Part shown: positions 43,134 to 51,902 of the stretch, piece by piece
Numbering within the stretch: the stretch's first letter is position 1
Layout: every line of letters begins with the position of its first letter
Assembly (NCBI GenBank): GCA_965601455.1
Contig: OZ271831.1
Coordinates: 930,001 to 994,000, forward strand
Length of the DNA stretch: 64,000 nt
Reading direction: 5' to 3'
DNA from: JANQEU01 sp965601455
Lineage (GTDB): Bacteria; Bacteroidota; Bacteroidia; Cytophagales; Cyclobacteriaceae
Notes under the pieces: model-generated
Told to the model about the DNA's origin: nothing
What the model saw: the letters and a program-made list of their open reading frames with translations, nothing else
Database searches by the model: none
Position numbers and translations under genes: made by a program

Positions 43134-43664
43134 TTATGACCTTTTTCTTCTGAACACATCTGTAGGCTTTCCGAGGACTCGTTTGATCATGCTGATCTGA
43201 CCAGCATGCCAGGATTCATGCCGGAAGTTCCAGGTCAACGATTCCCATTTGGTTGTAGCTAGTGGATGAGGGAATTTGGTGGGTTCTAATGGGGCATCCA
43301 GATCGATTTCTTTCAACGTATCAAGAACGGACAAGGCTACCTCATTTAATTTATTAAGATTTTCCATGAATTCGGAGGGCGAGGGCTTTAGTTCCCAGAC
43401 AACATCAGGAGTCATCCCAGGGGTGAATTGTTCGGAGTATTTCCTAATGGGAAAAGCCTCAGCGGCACCTTTGTTAAAACCAACAATCACGGAGATACCA
43501 TTAAAGAATTGAGAGATCGTAAGATGGCCCACTTGCCAGGCAATATTCGTGTTGATTACATCCGGAATCGTGTACCACAGATCATCGGGTATGTCGGATA
43601 AAAGGTCTTTCGTGATCTTTCTGGTGCTTGTACTTTGGTCTTTGAGAAAATCAATTCTATTCAT
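43134..43664 (-). CDS. DinB-family four-helix protein
   Basis: A 176-residue DinB/YfiT-type protein, a metal-binding four-helix bundle often acting as thiol transferase or of unknown activity. The three metal His candidates are in WQVGHL (about 43-48) and in RHESWHAGQI (about 148-157). A long central insertion (about 70-100) is usual for the Bacteroidota group. It lies about 80 bases upstream of the globin-pair operon on the same strand; no direct link is visible. Confidence 0.85.
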   Translation of the reverse strand: MNRIDFLKDQSTSTRKITKDLLSDIPDDLWYTIPDVINTNIAWQVGHLTISQFFNGISVIVGFNKGAAEAFPIRKYSEQFTPGMTPDVVWELKPSPSEFMENLNKLNEVALSVLDTLKEIDLDAPLEPTKFPHPLATTKWESLTWNFRHESWHAGQISMIKRVLGKPTDVFRRKRS

Positions 43665-43840
43665 TTGAAAAAGGTAATCAAAACAAGGGAAAACCGTTGA
43701 TACATGTCATTGCAATGAATGATTAAAAACTTATTAGATAAAGCACTCACACCTAGGTTCTTACCTTCATTTTTACTAATTTCTGTTCCCTTTTAAAAGA
43801 GAGGAATGATCAAGAAATCGTTAATTAAACCCCTACACAT

Positions 43841-45967
43841 ATGAAGATCTACGATGACAAACACATTAAGAACATTGTGCTGTTAGGCAGTCCGAAGTCC
43901 GGTAAGACAACTTTAGCGGAAACCATGTTGTACGAAGCCGGACTGATCAACAGAAGAGGCACAGTAGAGGAAAATAATACCATTTCAGATTACCATGCTA
44001 TTGAGCATGAAAGAGGTTCTTCGGTTTATACTACCCTTCTACACACGGAATGGAGAAATTACAAAATCAATATTCTTGATACTCCCGGACTCGACGACTT
44101 CGTCGGGGAGGTGATTGCCTCCGTGCGTGTAGCCGACACAGCTGTTTTCTTAATCAATGCGCACAATGGAGTAGAAGTGAGTACCGAACTGACCTGGGAT
44201 TACGTGGATCAATTTCGAAAGCCCACACTTTTTGTGATCAATCAGGTGGATCATCCTAAAAGTAATTTTGATCAATCATTCGATCAGTTGAAAGAGCGAT
44301 TTGGCAGTGCAGTCACTCTTATGCAATATCCCGTCAATGAAGGTGAGTCTTTTAACGGAATCATTGACTTGTTAAAAATGACCTACTACAAGTTCCCCCA
44401 AGGTGGAGGAAAGCCCGAAAAGCTTGTCATTCCGGATGACCAAAAAGAAAAAGCGGAAGCCCTTCATAACGAACTGGTTGAGAAAGCAGCAGAAAATGAC
44501 GAAGGCCTAATGGAAAAGTACTTTGAAAAAGGTACCCTGGATGAAGATGAGATGCGTGAGGGCTTAAAAATTGGAATGATGAAGCATGATGTTTTTCCGG
44601 TTTTCTGTCTTTCAGCGAAGCAAAATATGGGAAGCGGCCGACTTATGGGATTCATAGACAATGTGGCACCGAGTGCGGTTGATGCCATTCCAGAAACCAA
44701 CGTGGATGGAGAAGAGATCCCTCACAAACTAGATGCTCCCGCTGAGATCTTTGTTTACAAAACACTTCAGGAGCCCAACCTTGGTAGAATGTCTTTCTTC
44801 AAAGTGGTTTCAGGAGAGCTAAACGAAGGTACGGACTTAATCAATCACCAGACCAAGCAGACAGAACGGTTGAACCAGCTGTTTGTCATTGACGGACACA
44901 AGAGGGAACAGGTTAAAAAGCTTACTGCTGGTGATATTGGTGCGACATTAAAGCTCAAAGACACACACACCAATCAAACATTAAGCTTGAAAGGATCCGG
45001 GGAAGATGTGATGCCTATGGATTTTCCAGATCCACGCATTCGGACAGCCATTGTCTCCAATAACAAAAGTGATGAAGAAAAACTTTCTGAAGCTTTCCAT
45101 AAGCTTTCGGAAGAAGATCCTACTATAACTTTTGAGTATTCCAAGGAATTGAAGCAACTGATCCTGGGAGCGCAGGGAGAGTTACATCTTACTGTCATTA
45201 AGTGGATGTTAGAAAACTTATATGGGTTGAGCATCGGTTTTGAGACACCAAGAATACCTTACAGAGAAACTATCCGCAAGGGAGCTGGAGCCGACTACCG
45301 CCATAAGAAACAGAGTGGTGGCGCAGGTCAGTTTGCCGAGGTCTATCTTAAGGTTGAGCCTTATCATGATGGTATGGCGGAGCCAACTGGTTTCAACATC
45401 CGAAATAAAGAGGTAATCGATCTCGAGTGGGGAGGTAAACTGGTATTCTACAACTGCATTGTTGGAGGAGTAATTGATGCGCGTTTCATACCGTCAGTCT
45501 TAAAGGGCATTATGGAGAAAATGGAGAATGGTCCATTGACCGGAAGCTATATTCGAGACGTACGGGTAATGCTTTATGATGGAAAAATGCATGCTGTGGA
45601 TTCTAATGATATAGCTTTCAAACTTGCTGGTTTAAATGCTTTCAAGAATGCCTTCCTTGATGCATCTCCTCAACTACTTGAACCTGTCTATGACGTAGAG
45701 GTGAAAGTACCGGAGGATATTATGGGAGACGTGATGACCGATCTTCAAACACGTCGAGCGATGATACAAGGAATGGATTCAAAAGGCAACTATCAGCTGA
45801 TCAATGCCAAGGTTCCGTTGGCTGAAATGGACCGATATACTACGGCGTTACAATCAATTACTCAGGGTAGAGCAAGTTTTACCATGAAGTTTAGTGATTA
45901 TGCCGCAGTTTCTGCTAACTTGCAAGAGGAACTCCAAAAAGAACTTGGAGAACTGTCAGAAGCCTAA
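43841..45967 (+). CDS. EF-G-like translation factor paralogue with altered GTPase motifs
   Basis: A 708-residue protein with the full EF-G domain order (G domain, II, III, IV, V). The G1 loop is GSPKSGKTT (16-24). The usual ERGITI is ERGSSV (57-62). DTPG (80-83) is followed by Leu-Asp instead of His-Val, so the catalytic switch II histidine is missing. The NKxD motif is NQVD (134-137). It therefore may not hydrolyse GTP normally. Bacteroidota carry EF-G2-type paralogues, one of which in Bacteroides supports translation without GTP hydrolysis; this gene is a candidate member. It stands alone, with a strong terminator just downstream. Confidence 0.88.
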   Translation: MKIYDDKHIKNIVLLGSPKSGKTTLAETMLYEAGLINRRGTVEENNTISDYHAIEHERGSSVYTTLLHTEWRNYKINILDTPGLDDFVGEVIASVRVADTAVFLINAHNGVEVSTELTWDYVDQFRKPTLFVINQVDHPKSNFDQSFDQLKERFGSAVTLMQYPVNEGESFNGIIDLLKMTYYKFPQGGGKPEKLVIPDDQKEKAEALHNELVEKAAENDEGLMEKYFEKGTLDEDEMREGLKIGMMKHDVFPVFCLSAKQNMGSGRLMGFIDNVAPSAVDAIPETNVDGEEIPHKLDAPAEIFVYKTLQEPNLGRMSFFKVVSGELNEGTDLINHQTKQTERLNQLFVIDGHKREQVKKLTAGDIGATLKLKDTHTNQTLSLKGSGEDVMPMDFPDPRIRTAIVSNNKSDEEKLSEAFHKLSEEDPTITFEYSKELKQLILGAQGELHLTVIKWMLENLYGLSIGFETPRIPYRETIRKGAGADYRHKKQSGGAGQFAEVYLKVEPYHDGMAEPTGFNIRNKEVIDLEWGGKLVFYNCIVGGVIDARFIPSVLKGIMEKMENGPLTGSYIRDVRVMLYDGKMHAVDSNDIAFKLAGLNAFKNAFLDASPQLLEPVYDVEVKVPEDIMGDVMTDLQTRRAMIQGMDSKGNYQLINAKVPLAEMDRYTTALQSITQGRASFTMKFSDYAAVSANLQEELQKELGELSEA

Positions 45968-45995
45968 TCAACTATCTAACTCAAAACCAAAAAAC

Positions 45996-46017
45996 GGGAC
46001 TCAATGTCCCTTTTTTT
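45996..46017 (+). terminator. rho-independent terminator of the EF-G-like gene
   Basis: GGGAC (45996-46000) pairs with GTCCC (46006-46010) around a five-base loop, followed by seven T. An A-rich flank (45990-45994) lets it also work for the convergent universal stress gene on the minus strand. Confidence 0.85.
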
Positions 46018-46032
46018 GTGTCCATCTTTAAA

Positions 46033-46881
46033 TCATTCCTCGGGTAACCGTACGGTCAAAACAGGTATATTGGACTCATTGGCCACATCCTCAGCTTTAC
46101 TACCGCCAAAGATATGTGCAAGCCCGGTTCGTCCTTTAGTACCCATTACGATTAGTCCCATGTGCTTCTTCTCTGCAAAGTTTACAATACCTTCGTCTGC
46201 AAATTCAGCCTCATCCACGTTAGTTGTAAAGTTTTTGAAACCATATTTCTCTGTGAAAGCTTCGAGTTGCTCCTTCGCTTTGCCCTTGGTAAGGAAGTTA
46301 CGTGGTGTTACTACTCTGAGTAAATTTATTTTCCAGCCAAAGAGATCCTGAAGCTCTTTGACCGTCTTCACAACTACGTAATGCTCAGGAGTAGCGTCGG
46401 TTGCGTAAACCATTTCAGAAATGTCTCGGAATGAGCAGGGGCCTTTAACGGTAATGACAGGACATTTTGCATTTCGAATTACCCGTTCCGCATTAGAACC
46501 GATAAGCAGTTCCTCTAAACCCGAGGCACCTTTAGATCCCATGATGACCAAATTGCAGTCTTTACCCGTAATATGACTTTGAATGTGCCGGTAAGGACTA
46601 CCAAATTCCAAGGTCGAATTTGCTGTTAATCCCTTATCCTCAACGTAACCTACCGTTTCTGTAAGCTTGTCCTTTGTACTACGTACCAGCATAGCTTCGT
46701 ATAGGTTTTCAGCCTTATACTGGTGGTTCACTTCACCAACCACATTGTACGAACCATAAGGAACCTCTAGTACATGAAGTAGTTCGATGGTAGCTCCGGT
46801 ATGACTGGCCATATCAATTGCGAAATCGAGGGCCTGGTTCGCTTCTTCGGAAAAATCAGTAGGGACTAAATATGTCTTCAT
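46033..46881 (-). CDS. tandem-domain universal stress protein
   Basis: A 282-residue cytoplasmic protein with two Usp domains (about 1-145 and 150-282). The first begins TYLVPTDFSEEANQALDFA and has the ATP site GSKGASGLEELLIGS-NAERV. The second has GTKGRTGLAHIFGGS and ends PVLTVRL. Both keep the G-x2-G-x9-G-S/T pattern, so ATP binding is likely in both. Such proteins respond to starvation, stress or redox state. It is convergent to the EF-G-like gene, and a -33/-7 promoter fits just upstream. Confidence 0.92.
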   Translation of the reverse strand: MKTYLVPTDFSEEANQALDFAIDMASHTGATIELLHVLEVPYGSYNVVGEVNHQYKAENLYEAMLVRSTKDKLTETVGYVEDKGLTANSTLEFGSPYRHIQSHITGKDCNLVIMGSKGASGLEELLIGSNAERVIRNAKCPVITVKGPCSFRDISEMVYATDATPEHYVVVKTVKELQDLFGWKINLLRVVTPRNFLTKGKAKEQLEAFTEKYGFKNFTTNVDEAEFADEGIVNFAEKKHMGLIVMGTKGRTGLAHIFGGSKAEDVANESNIPVLTVRLPEE

Positions 46882-46897
46882 TTTGTGGGTTTTTTAA

Positions 46898-46927
46898 TAA
46901 AGTTACCCAATTCCGATAGAATCTCAA
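46898..46927 (-). promoter_or_regulatory. promoter of the universal stress gene
   Basis: On the minus strand TTG (46925-46927), a 19-base spacer and TAACTTTA (46898-46905) fit the Bacteroidota -33/-7 pattern with one mismatch. The spacing equals that of the E2 and wza promoters in this window. Confidence 0.4.
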
Positions 46928-46969
46928 TGATGGGAATCACCGATCATATTGATTTTAAAAAAACCCTGC

Positions 46970-47770
46970 CTACATTCCTTTCCGGATGATAATATCCCCG
47001 TGGTAGGTACTGAATAGGAACTCCGGACCACCCGTTCCCAGATCTCCCTTGAGCCAGCCACTTACTTTGATTTTCGTGCCTTTTTCACTTTCAGATTTCA
47101 ATTCGGTAGGCTCGACCTGCAGATCGAGATCAAAGTCTGTGTAGATGTCTCCGTTTGTCGTCTTCACTTTGGCACGGGCGTTAACATTCGGTGGGAAAGT
47201 CAAATCTATATCCCCATGATACGTGGAGAAAGCCATGGGTACTTCTTTGGTAACTGACTTTAATACGACCTTTATTTCACCGTGATGAGTATCAGCGATA
47301 ACCGAACCCCCCACATCGATTAAAGAAATACCTTCGTGATGGGCATCAGCTTCAATAGAACCAGTTACGCCATTCACTTCAATATATCCATCGTGATGTG
47401 TATTGATGACGAGATCAAAATCAGCGGGAACCAGTATATCAAAGTTTATGTGTCGATTATGAACGCCCTGGACCTTGACAATATTATTCTCTTCGGTAAT
47501 CTCGAACTGGGTTGCTGCATTAGGAATCTTACGAAGTCCTTGTTTTTCACCCCGATCCATCTCTTTTTCTCCTTCTCCTGAACTTACGCGTACAATCACG
47601 CTATTTTCGGGGTGTGTGGATACCTTTATTGCACCTCGATGAGTTTTTGCGTAGAGTATCCCTTTTTTCCCAGGTTCACTCAAAGGAATACTAAATTCCT
47701 GGTTGTCACTTTGCCCCATCAGAGTAAAGATGGATGCCAGTAGTAGTGTTGCTGTAGCCAAATATTTCAT
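46970..47770 (-). CDS. exported DUF4097-type adhesin-like protein, second of pair
   Basis: About 266 residues from ATG 47770; the open frame to 47812 overlaps the preceding gene and lacks a signal peptide. The signal peptide is MKYLATATLLLASIFTLMGQ. The mature part is a beta-solenoid-like putative adhesin (DUF4097/4098) with recurring turns THHDGYIEV, AHHEGIS, THHGEIKV, TYHGDIDL and TYHGDIII about every 20-25 residues. It is the last gene of a four-gene sigma/anti-sigma operon. Metal binding by the His ladder is possible but unproven. Confidence 0.75.
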   Translation of the reverse strand: MKYLATATLLLASIFTLMGQSDNQEFSIPLSEPGKKGILYAKTHRGAIKVSTHPENSVIVRVSSGEGEKEMDRGEKQGLRKIPNAATQFEITEENNIVKVQGVHNRHINFDILVPADFDLVINTHHDGYIEVNGVTGSIEADAHHEGISLIDVGGSVIADTHHGEIKVVLKSVTKEVPMAFSTYHGDIDLTFPPNVNARAKVKTTNGDIYTDFDLDLQVEPTELKSESEKGTKIKVSGWLKGDLGTGGPEFLFSTYHGDIIIRKGM

Positions 47771-47777
47771 AGTCCTA

Positions 47778-48638
47778 TTATTTTTCTTGTTTGAGAATGT
47801 AGATGTCTCCATGCCATGAGCTGAAGGTTAGATCTGGCCCACCCGTTCCGATGGTTACAGCTGTCCGCTCGTTAATTACATATTTTGTTTTTTGACCATT
47901 GGATTCAACGTTAACTCTGGCTGTACCGGAGCTCCAATCAAATTCAGTAAAGAATTCTCCATGTCTACTCTTAAGAAATACATCAGCAGATAATTGTTTT
48001 TGGTAGGTTACCCTGATATCCCCATGATGGGATGAGTATTCACAGTTTTGCGACGGATTATCCGTGAGTGAAGCCTCTATGTCTCCGTGATGGGTGTAGA
48101 GATTAGCATTACCACCGATTTGGTTGGCTATAAGATCGTCATGATGATTGCTTGCAAATAGTGTTCCTTTAAAGTCATTAATTTCCAGATCTTCTCGATG
48201 ATTGCTGACGTGAAGTTCCAAGCCGTTAGGAACTGCTAACCGGACATCAAATACGTAATTGATGTCAAACCGGGAGGCATCGTTTGAGCTTTGTATTGAT
48301 CGATAATATCCTTGTCCTTCTTCATTTATCCTGAATTCTCGATCAGGGGATTGGATAAACAGATAGATGATGCCATTCTTAATAATTGATTTGTATTCAA
48401 CTTGTTCTTTCATATCCGATAACCTCCTGGATGATGATGAAGTTAACCTTCTATTGGCTTGCAGCTCAATTGTGTTGTCTTCGGTTCCAAAAACTGACAC
48501 TCTGCCTGTTAGATTATATATTCGAACTTCCTTCAATTCATTAGCATCAATCGTCATTTCTTGTTTGTCACTAATTGATTGCCCATTTAAACTAAAGAAG
48601 GACCACAGTATGATTAGTGATAGATATACCTTGCTCAT
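47778..48638 (-). CDS. exported DUF4097-type adhesin-like protein, first of pair
   Basis: A 286-residue paralogue of the next gene. The signal peptide is MSKVYLSLIILWSFFSLNGQ. The solenoid part has SNHREDLEI, SNHHDDLIA, THHGDIEAS, SHHGDIRV, SRHGEFFTE and SWHGDIYIL turns. The aromatic/His-Gly-Asp repeat is shared with its neighbour, consistent with tandem duplication. Its ATG overlaps the anti-sigma gene stop by four bases (ATGA), so it is part of that operon. Probably periplasmic or surface; no enzyme motif is seen. Confidence 0.75.
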   Translation of the reverse strand: MSKVYLSLIILWSFFSLNGQSISDKQEMTIDANELKEVRIYNLTGRVSVFGTEDNTIELQANRRLTSSSSRRLSDMKEQVEYKSIIKNGIIYLFIQSPDREFRINEEGQGYYRSIQSSNDASRFDINYVFDVRLAVPNGLELHVSNHREDLEINDFKGTLFASNHHDDLIANQIGGNANLYTHHGDIEASLTDNPSQNCEYSSHHGDIRVTYQKQLSADVFLKSRHGEFFTEFDWSSGTARVNVESNGQKTKYVINERTAVTIGTGGPDLTFSSWHGDIYILKQEK

Positions 48639-49384
48639 AAGATGTTAAGATTTTCTTTCATAAATAGTTTTACTTCGCTGTCCAGATGATCTCCTTTATC
48701 GATGATCTCTATAAGCTTTTGCGTCGTCCCTTCTTCCTGGAACTTCATAATTATATCCGCCAACATCAGTTGTACGATAGGTGAATCCTGATTGGCTAGT
48801 GCCTTGATCATTAGAGAACGTACCAAAGGTTCGTCTGCAAAATGAATTAGCGCTTCGACTGTGCTAAGCCTTACATTGACGTTTGGATCATTGATGAGCG
48901 TTTGATAGAGCGCTTCATACATTGCTTCCTTCGGTTTTTCCATATTTTTTATGGATTGTAGTGCTTGCAGTCGCTGTGTGGTTGAACTGGAAACCAGGGA
49001 ATGAATAAGTGGATCTTCACCGCGAGTTGCCACATTGACTACATCGTTTCCATCTCTGGAAATCAAGATTCCCAAAAAGATTCCCAGGATCAATACAGCG
49101 GCCCATTTTAAGACTACCTGTGGCTGGAAGAATTTTGATTTTTCTCGATCCTCAAAATCTGAAAGCATTTTAAAAAAGCGGTCATTTCGATCTTCAGATC
49201 GGTTCGGTACCTGAATAAGATCAAGTTCCCTCCAAATGTCAATCACGGAATGGATTTCCTGCGCGCAATCTGGATGTTCAGCAATCAAACGATCCTTATC
49301 AACTGGTACGTTTTTTTCCAAATCGGATAGTATTTCGTTGATAATACCCTCACATGCATTATTGGTTTTTTCTTCTGCCTTCAT
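48635..49384 (-). CDS. membrane anti-sigma-like protein with HEAT repeats
   Basis: A 249-residue protein. The cytoplasmic N-terminal part (about 1-90) would bind the sigma factor encoded upstream. There is one membrane helix (about 94-110, WAAVLILGIFLGILIS) and a C-terminal part (about 130-249) of helical HEAT-like repeats (VRLSTVEALIHFADEPLVRSL, IVQLMLADIIMKF). Its ATG overlaps the sigma gene stop by four bases. I see no zinc-finger anti-sigma motif. The pair probably senses envelope signals and controls the downstream adhesin-like genes. Confidence 0.75.
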   Translation of the reverse strand: MKAEEKTNNACEGIINEILSDLEKNVPVDKDRLIAEHPDCAQEIHSVIDIWRELDLIQVPNRSEDRNDRFFKMLSDFEDREKSKFFQPQVVLKWAAVLILGIFLGILISRDGNDVVNVATRGEDPLIHSLVSSSTTQRLQALQSIKNMEKPKEAMYEALYQTLINDPNVNVRLSTVEALIHFADEPLVRSLMIKALANQDSPIVQLMLADIIMKFQEEGTTQKLIEIIDKGDHLDSEVKLFMKENLNIL

Positions 49385-49953
49385 TTTTCCAGTTTATTCA
49401 TCCAATCCTTTAGTTCCATTAAGCCCCGTCTGACTCTTGCCTTTATCGCATTTTCAGTCACGTTGGCTTGCTGGGCTATTTCATGATACTTCATACCCTG
49501 ATACTTACTTAGTATTATGGCCTCCCGTTTTTCTGGGTCCAGCTTGTTAAGTGCTGCTTTCAATAAAGCCACCTTATCTCCTTTTTCTATCTTTTCCTGG
49601 ATCGTAAGAGTTTCAGACATTTTATCTTCAGCTTCCTCCAGGTCAGATGCTACAAGAATTGGGTCGTTTTTCCGGAAAAAATCCTTTCCGACATTTCTTG
49701 CAATTGCATACATCCAATAGACAAACTTGCCGTCGTTTCTATATGTTTTTCGATACTTCAACAGCCGGTAGAATACATTTTGTAGCAGGTCTTCACTCTG
49801 AGAAGCGTCATTGGTCATTCGATAAAAGAATCCGAATAATGCTCCTTGGTGCCGGTCGAAAAGGATTGCCATTTTACTGAAATCCCCATCCTGAACCTTC
49901 TTCATCAAGTAGTTGTCTTCCAGGCCTTCCAAGTTTGTTTTTGAGTTACTCAC
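49381..49953 (-). CDS. ECF sigma factor, second
   Basis: A 190-residue ECF sigma factor. Region 2 is FDRHQGALFGFFYRMTNDAS followed by SEDLLQNVFYRLLKYR, and region 4 has LDPEKREAIILSKYQGMKYHEIA and TENAIKARVRRGL. The start is GTG 49953 (VSNSKTNLEGLED when read as Met). The four genes that follow on the minus strand overlap or nearly touch, so it heads the sigma, anti-sigma, adhesin, adhesin operon. It probably activates this operon itself. Confidence 0.9.
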   Translation of the reverse strand: MSNSKTNLEGLEDNYLMKKVQDGDFSKMAILFDRHQGALFGFFYRMTNDASQSEDLLQNVFYRLLKYRKTYRNDGKFVYWMYAIARNVGKDFFRKNDPILVASDLEEAEDKMSETLTIQEKIEKGDKVALLKAALNKLDPEKREAIILSKYQGMKYHEIAQQANVTENAIKARVRRGLMELKDWMNKLEK

Positions 49954-50008
49954 AGGACAAACTTCGGCTTTTTGGGATAGTTGCAGCCGAGGAGGAAAAA
50001 AGTTAGTC

Positions 50009-51019
50009 TTACTGTACTATTTCACTTAGAAGAAATTGATGCGCAGTCAAATAGAGACTGTCAATGCGATTGTCAATATCCGATTGACGATTAACGTAAG
50101 ATACATCTACCGGAATACCTGGCCCTTCATATGAAATCCCCTCAGGTGTCTTGATTAGCTGGCCTGTTATCGAATAGACCCAACCATTCGGCATTTCTTT
50201 TTCTATACGTTCGCCCATTGCTCCAGATGTACGTTCGCCGAAAGTTGTGACCTGGGGCAAAGTATTCAAATAAAGCACCATATTCTCACCCGCGCTGATG
50301 GTGTATTCGTCGGTAATCACGGCAATAGGTCCGTCAAATAATGAATTGGATGGTTTCAGATAGTACTCGGTTATTTGCCCAAAATCACCTGGTCCTGGTC
50401 CGTTTTTTGGTTGAGCTGTGAATGCCAGTCTCCGTTGGTCAGCGAATTGTGAAACAATGCGCTCGGCATTGGTGAAATCGCCACCGTCATTATGTCTTAA
50501 ATCAATAATTAGGGCGTTAAATGGTTGAATTCCCTCCAGTATGGGTTTGATTTCTATGGGGTCACTTAAGTGTCCAATATATATGTATCCAATGTTATCC
50601 ATTCCTCTTCCGTAGAGCACCTGGTTATTAAGTACCTCGTAATTCTCAAGATATTCCTGGACAACTACTTCCAGATTAAATAGAAGATCCCTCTCTCGTG
50701 TTCTATACAATTCCTTGGAGCTCCAGAAAGGTTTGTTCTCGGCCATTAGTGATACATGCCCATCATCCAGGGACGCGAGCAAGGAAGTGACAATTTCATA
50801 AAGCTGCTCATCCGTTGTAGATTTCGACACCTGGGGACGGAATGTTGAATATTGTTCATTCCAATCAACACCTCGCTCCTGAAAAACCGCGTAGTGTTGG
50901 TCAAAAGTGGACCAGATGCTTTCAAAATTTCCAACGGGGTCATTGTTGGGCTCTTCTTCAAAAAGACCGGAACAAGACAGGAAAGCAATCAAAGGGAATA
51001 TGTACAAGGATTGCTTCAT
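50009..51019 (-). CDS. S41-family peptidase lipoprotein
   Basis: About 336 residues from ATG 51019. A lipoprotein signal ends at FLSC. A helical prodomain follows, then the S41 tail-specific protease core: LIIDLRHNDGGDFTNAERI (about 185-203), VITDEYTISAGENM with the nucleophile Ser, and FGERTSGAMGE nearby. No PDZ domain is clear, so the group resembles Bacteroidota S41 proteins without PDZ. It starts two bases after the stop of the membrane-protein gene and is probably co-expressed with it. Confidence 0.85.
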   Translation of the reverse strand: MKQSLYIFPLIAFLSCSGLFEEEPNNDPVGNFESIWSTFDQHYAVFQERGVDWNEQYSTFRPQVSKSTTDEQLYEIVTSLLASLDDGHVSLMAENKPFWSSKELYRTRERDLLFNLEVVVQEYLENYEVLNNQVLYGRGMDNIGYIYIGHLSDPIEIKPILEGIQPFNALIIDLRHNDGGDFTNAERIVSQFADQRRLAFTAQPKNGPGPGDFGQITEYYLKPSNSLFDGPIAVITDEYTISAGENMVLYLNTLPQVTTFGERTSGAMGERIEKEMPNGWVYSITGQLIKTPEGISYEGPGIPVDVSYVNRQSDIDNRIDSLYLTAHQFLLSEIVQ

Positions 51020-51021
51020 GA

Positions 51022-51822
51022 TCAAAAGTGATAGTTTATTGCCAGGAATAGGTTGTTTTTAGTGATTGCCATTTGCAATGGATCGTCGTATTGCCACGAA
51101 CGATTGATAAATAGTAGCCCACTACTAATCTTCTCATTTATGTATCGTTGATAAGCCAGTTGTATAAATAGCTGGTGGTAAGAACCGGGGCCTTTAAAAC
51201 CTCCTTCTCCATGGTAATACAGGAAATCTGAGCCATCGTGTTGTATTCGCCGGTTGTCGACAATATTGTATTTTGGTCGAGCAACAAAAGACACCAGTGG
51301 ATAGCTGGTCATTATCGTAAATTTGTTTTTTTCGTCAAGCTTCCAACTTCCACCAACTCCTGGAGATATTGAATGAGCAAAAATGAAACCGTCGTCGTCA
51401 CTTAAACCAAACTGATAGTTTAACAGTTGAGCCTGAATGTCAATGTCGCCTGATAAAAAGAGCTCAAATCTTTCGCTCCTGGTTAAGGACCTTTGTATTC
51501 GATAGTTAATGCGGTAATAATTGTGAGGACTGGCTTTTCGAGTTCTTCTATCTCCAACAATAAAAGATATGTTTTCAGTCCCAGACAGGTCGCTTCCTTC
51601 TAATTCCACGAGTAGACGGTGGCTGTTGAATTCACCCTGTCTTTCGTATCCCAATTGAAGACTATTGAATGTACTGCCCTCATAGATCATTGGTGAGAAA
51701 ACCACATCCTGGTATCTCGTAGACGAGTATCCCCAGTGGATAAAAAGGTTGTTTTTTGGTTTAGGTTGACTCTGTGCCAGTACTGAAATAGCAAACGCGA
51801 TCAACAATAAGATAACTCTCAT
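51022..51822 (-). CDS. outer-membrane beta-barrel-like protein
   Basis: About 266 residues from ATG 51822; the open frame goes further up but this start gives the signal peptide MRVILLLIAFAISVLAQ. The mature part alternates polar and aromatic residues in strand-like fashion (FNSLQLGYERQGEFNSHRLLVELE, HQLFIQLAYQRYI). No family is recognised. It precedes the S41 lipoprotein gene by two bases, so the protease and the barrel may work together in the envelope. Its promoter region is shared with the divergent dehydrogenase gene, 80 bases away. Confidence 0.65.
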   Translation of the reverse strand: MRVILLLIAFAISVLAQSQPKPKNNLFIHWGYSSTRYQDVVFSPMIYEGSTFNSLQLGYERQGEFNSHRLLVELEGSDLSGTENISFIVGDRRTRKASPHNYYRINYRIQRSLTRSERFELFLSGDIDIQAQLLNYQFGLSDDDGFIFAHSISPGVGGSWKLDEKNKFTIMTSYPLVSFVARPKYNIVDNRRIQHDGSDFLYYHGEGGFKGPGSYHQLFIQLAYQRYINEKISSGLLFINRSWQYDDPLQMAITKNNLFLAINYHF

Positions 51823-51902
51823 ATCCAAAGAGTCGGTGAAGAATGGAACAGGTTCATTTTTCATCTCATTTTTTTTCACTGGATGGCTTCGTATATTCGT
51901 TT

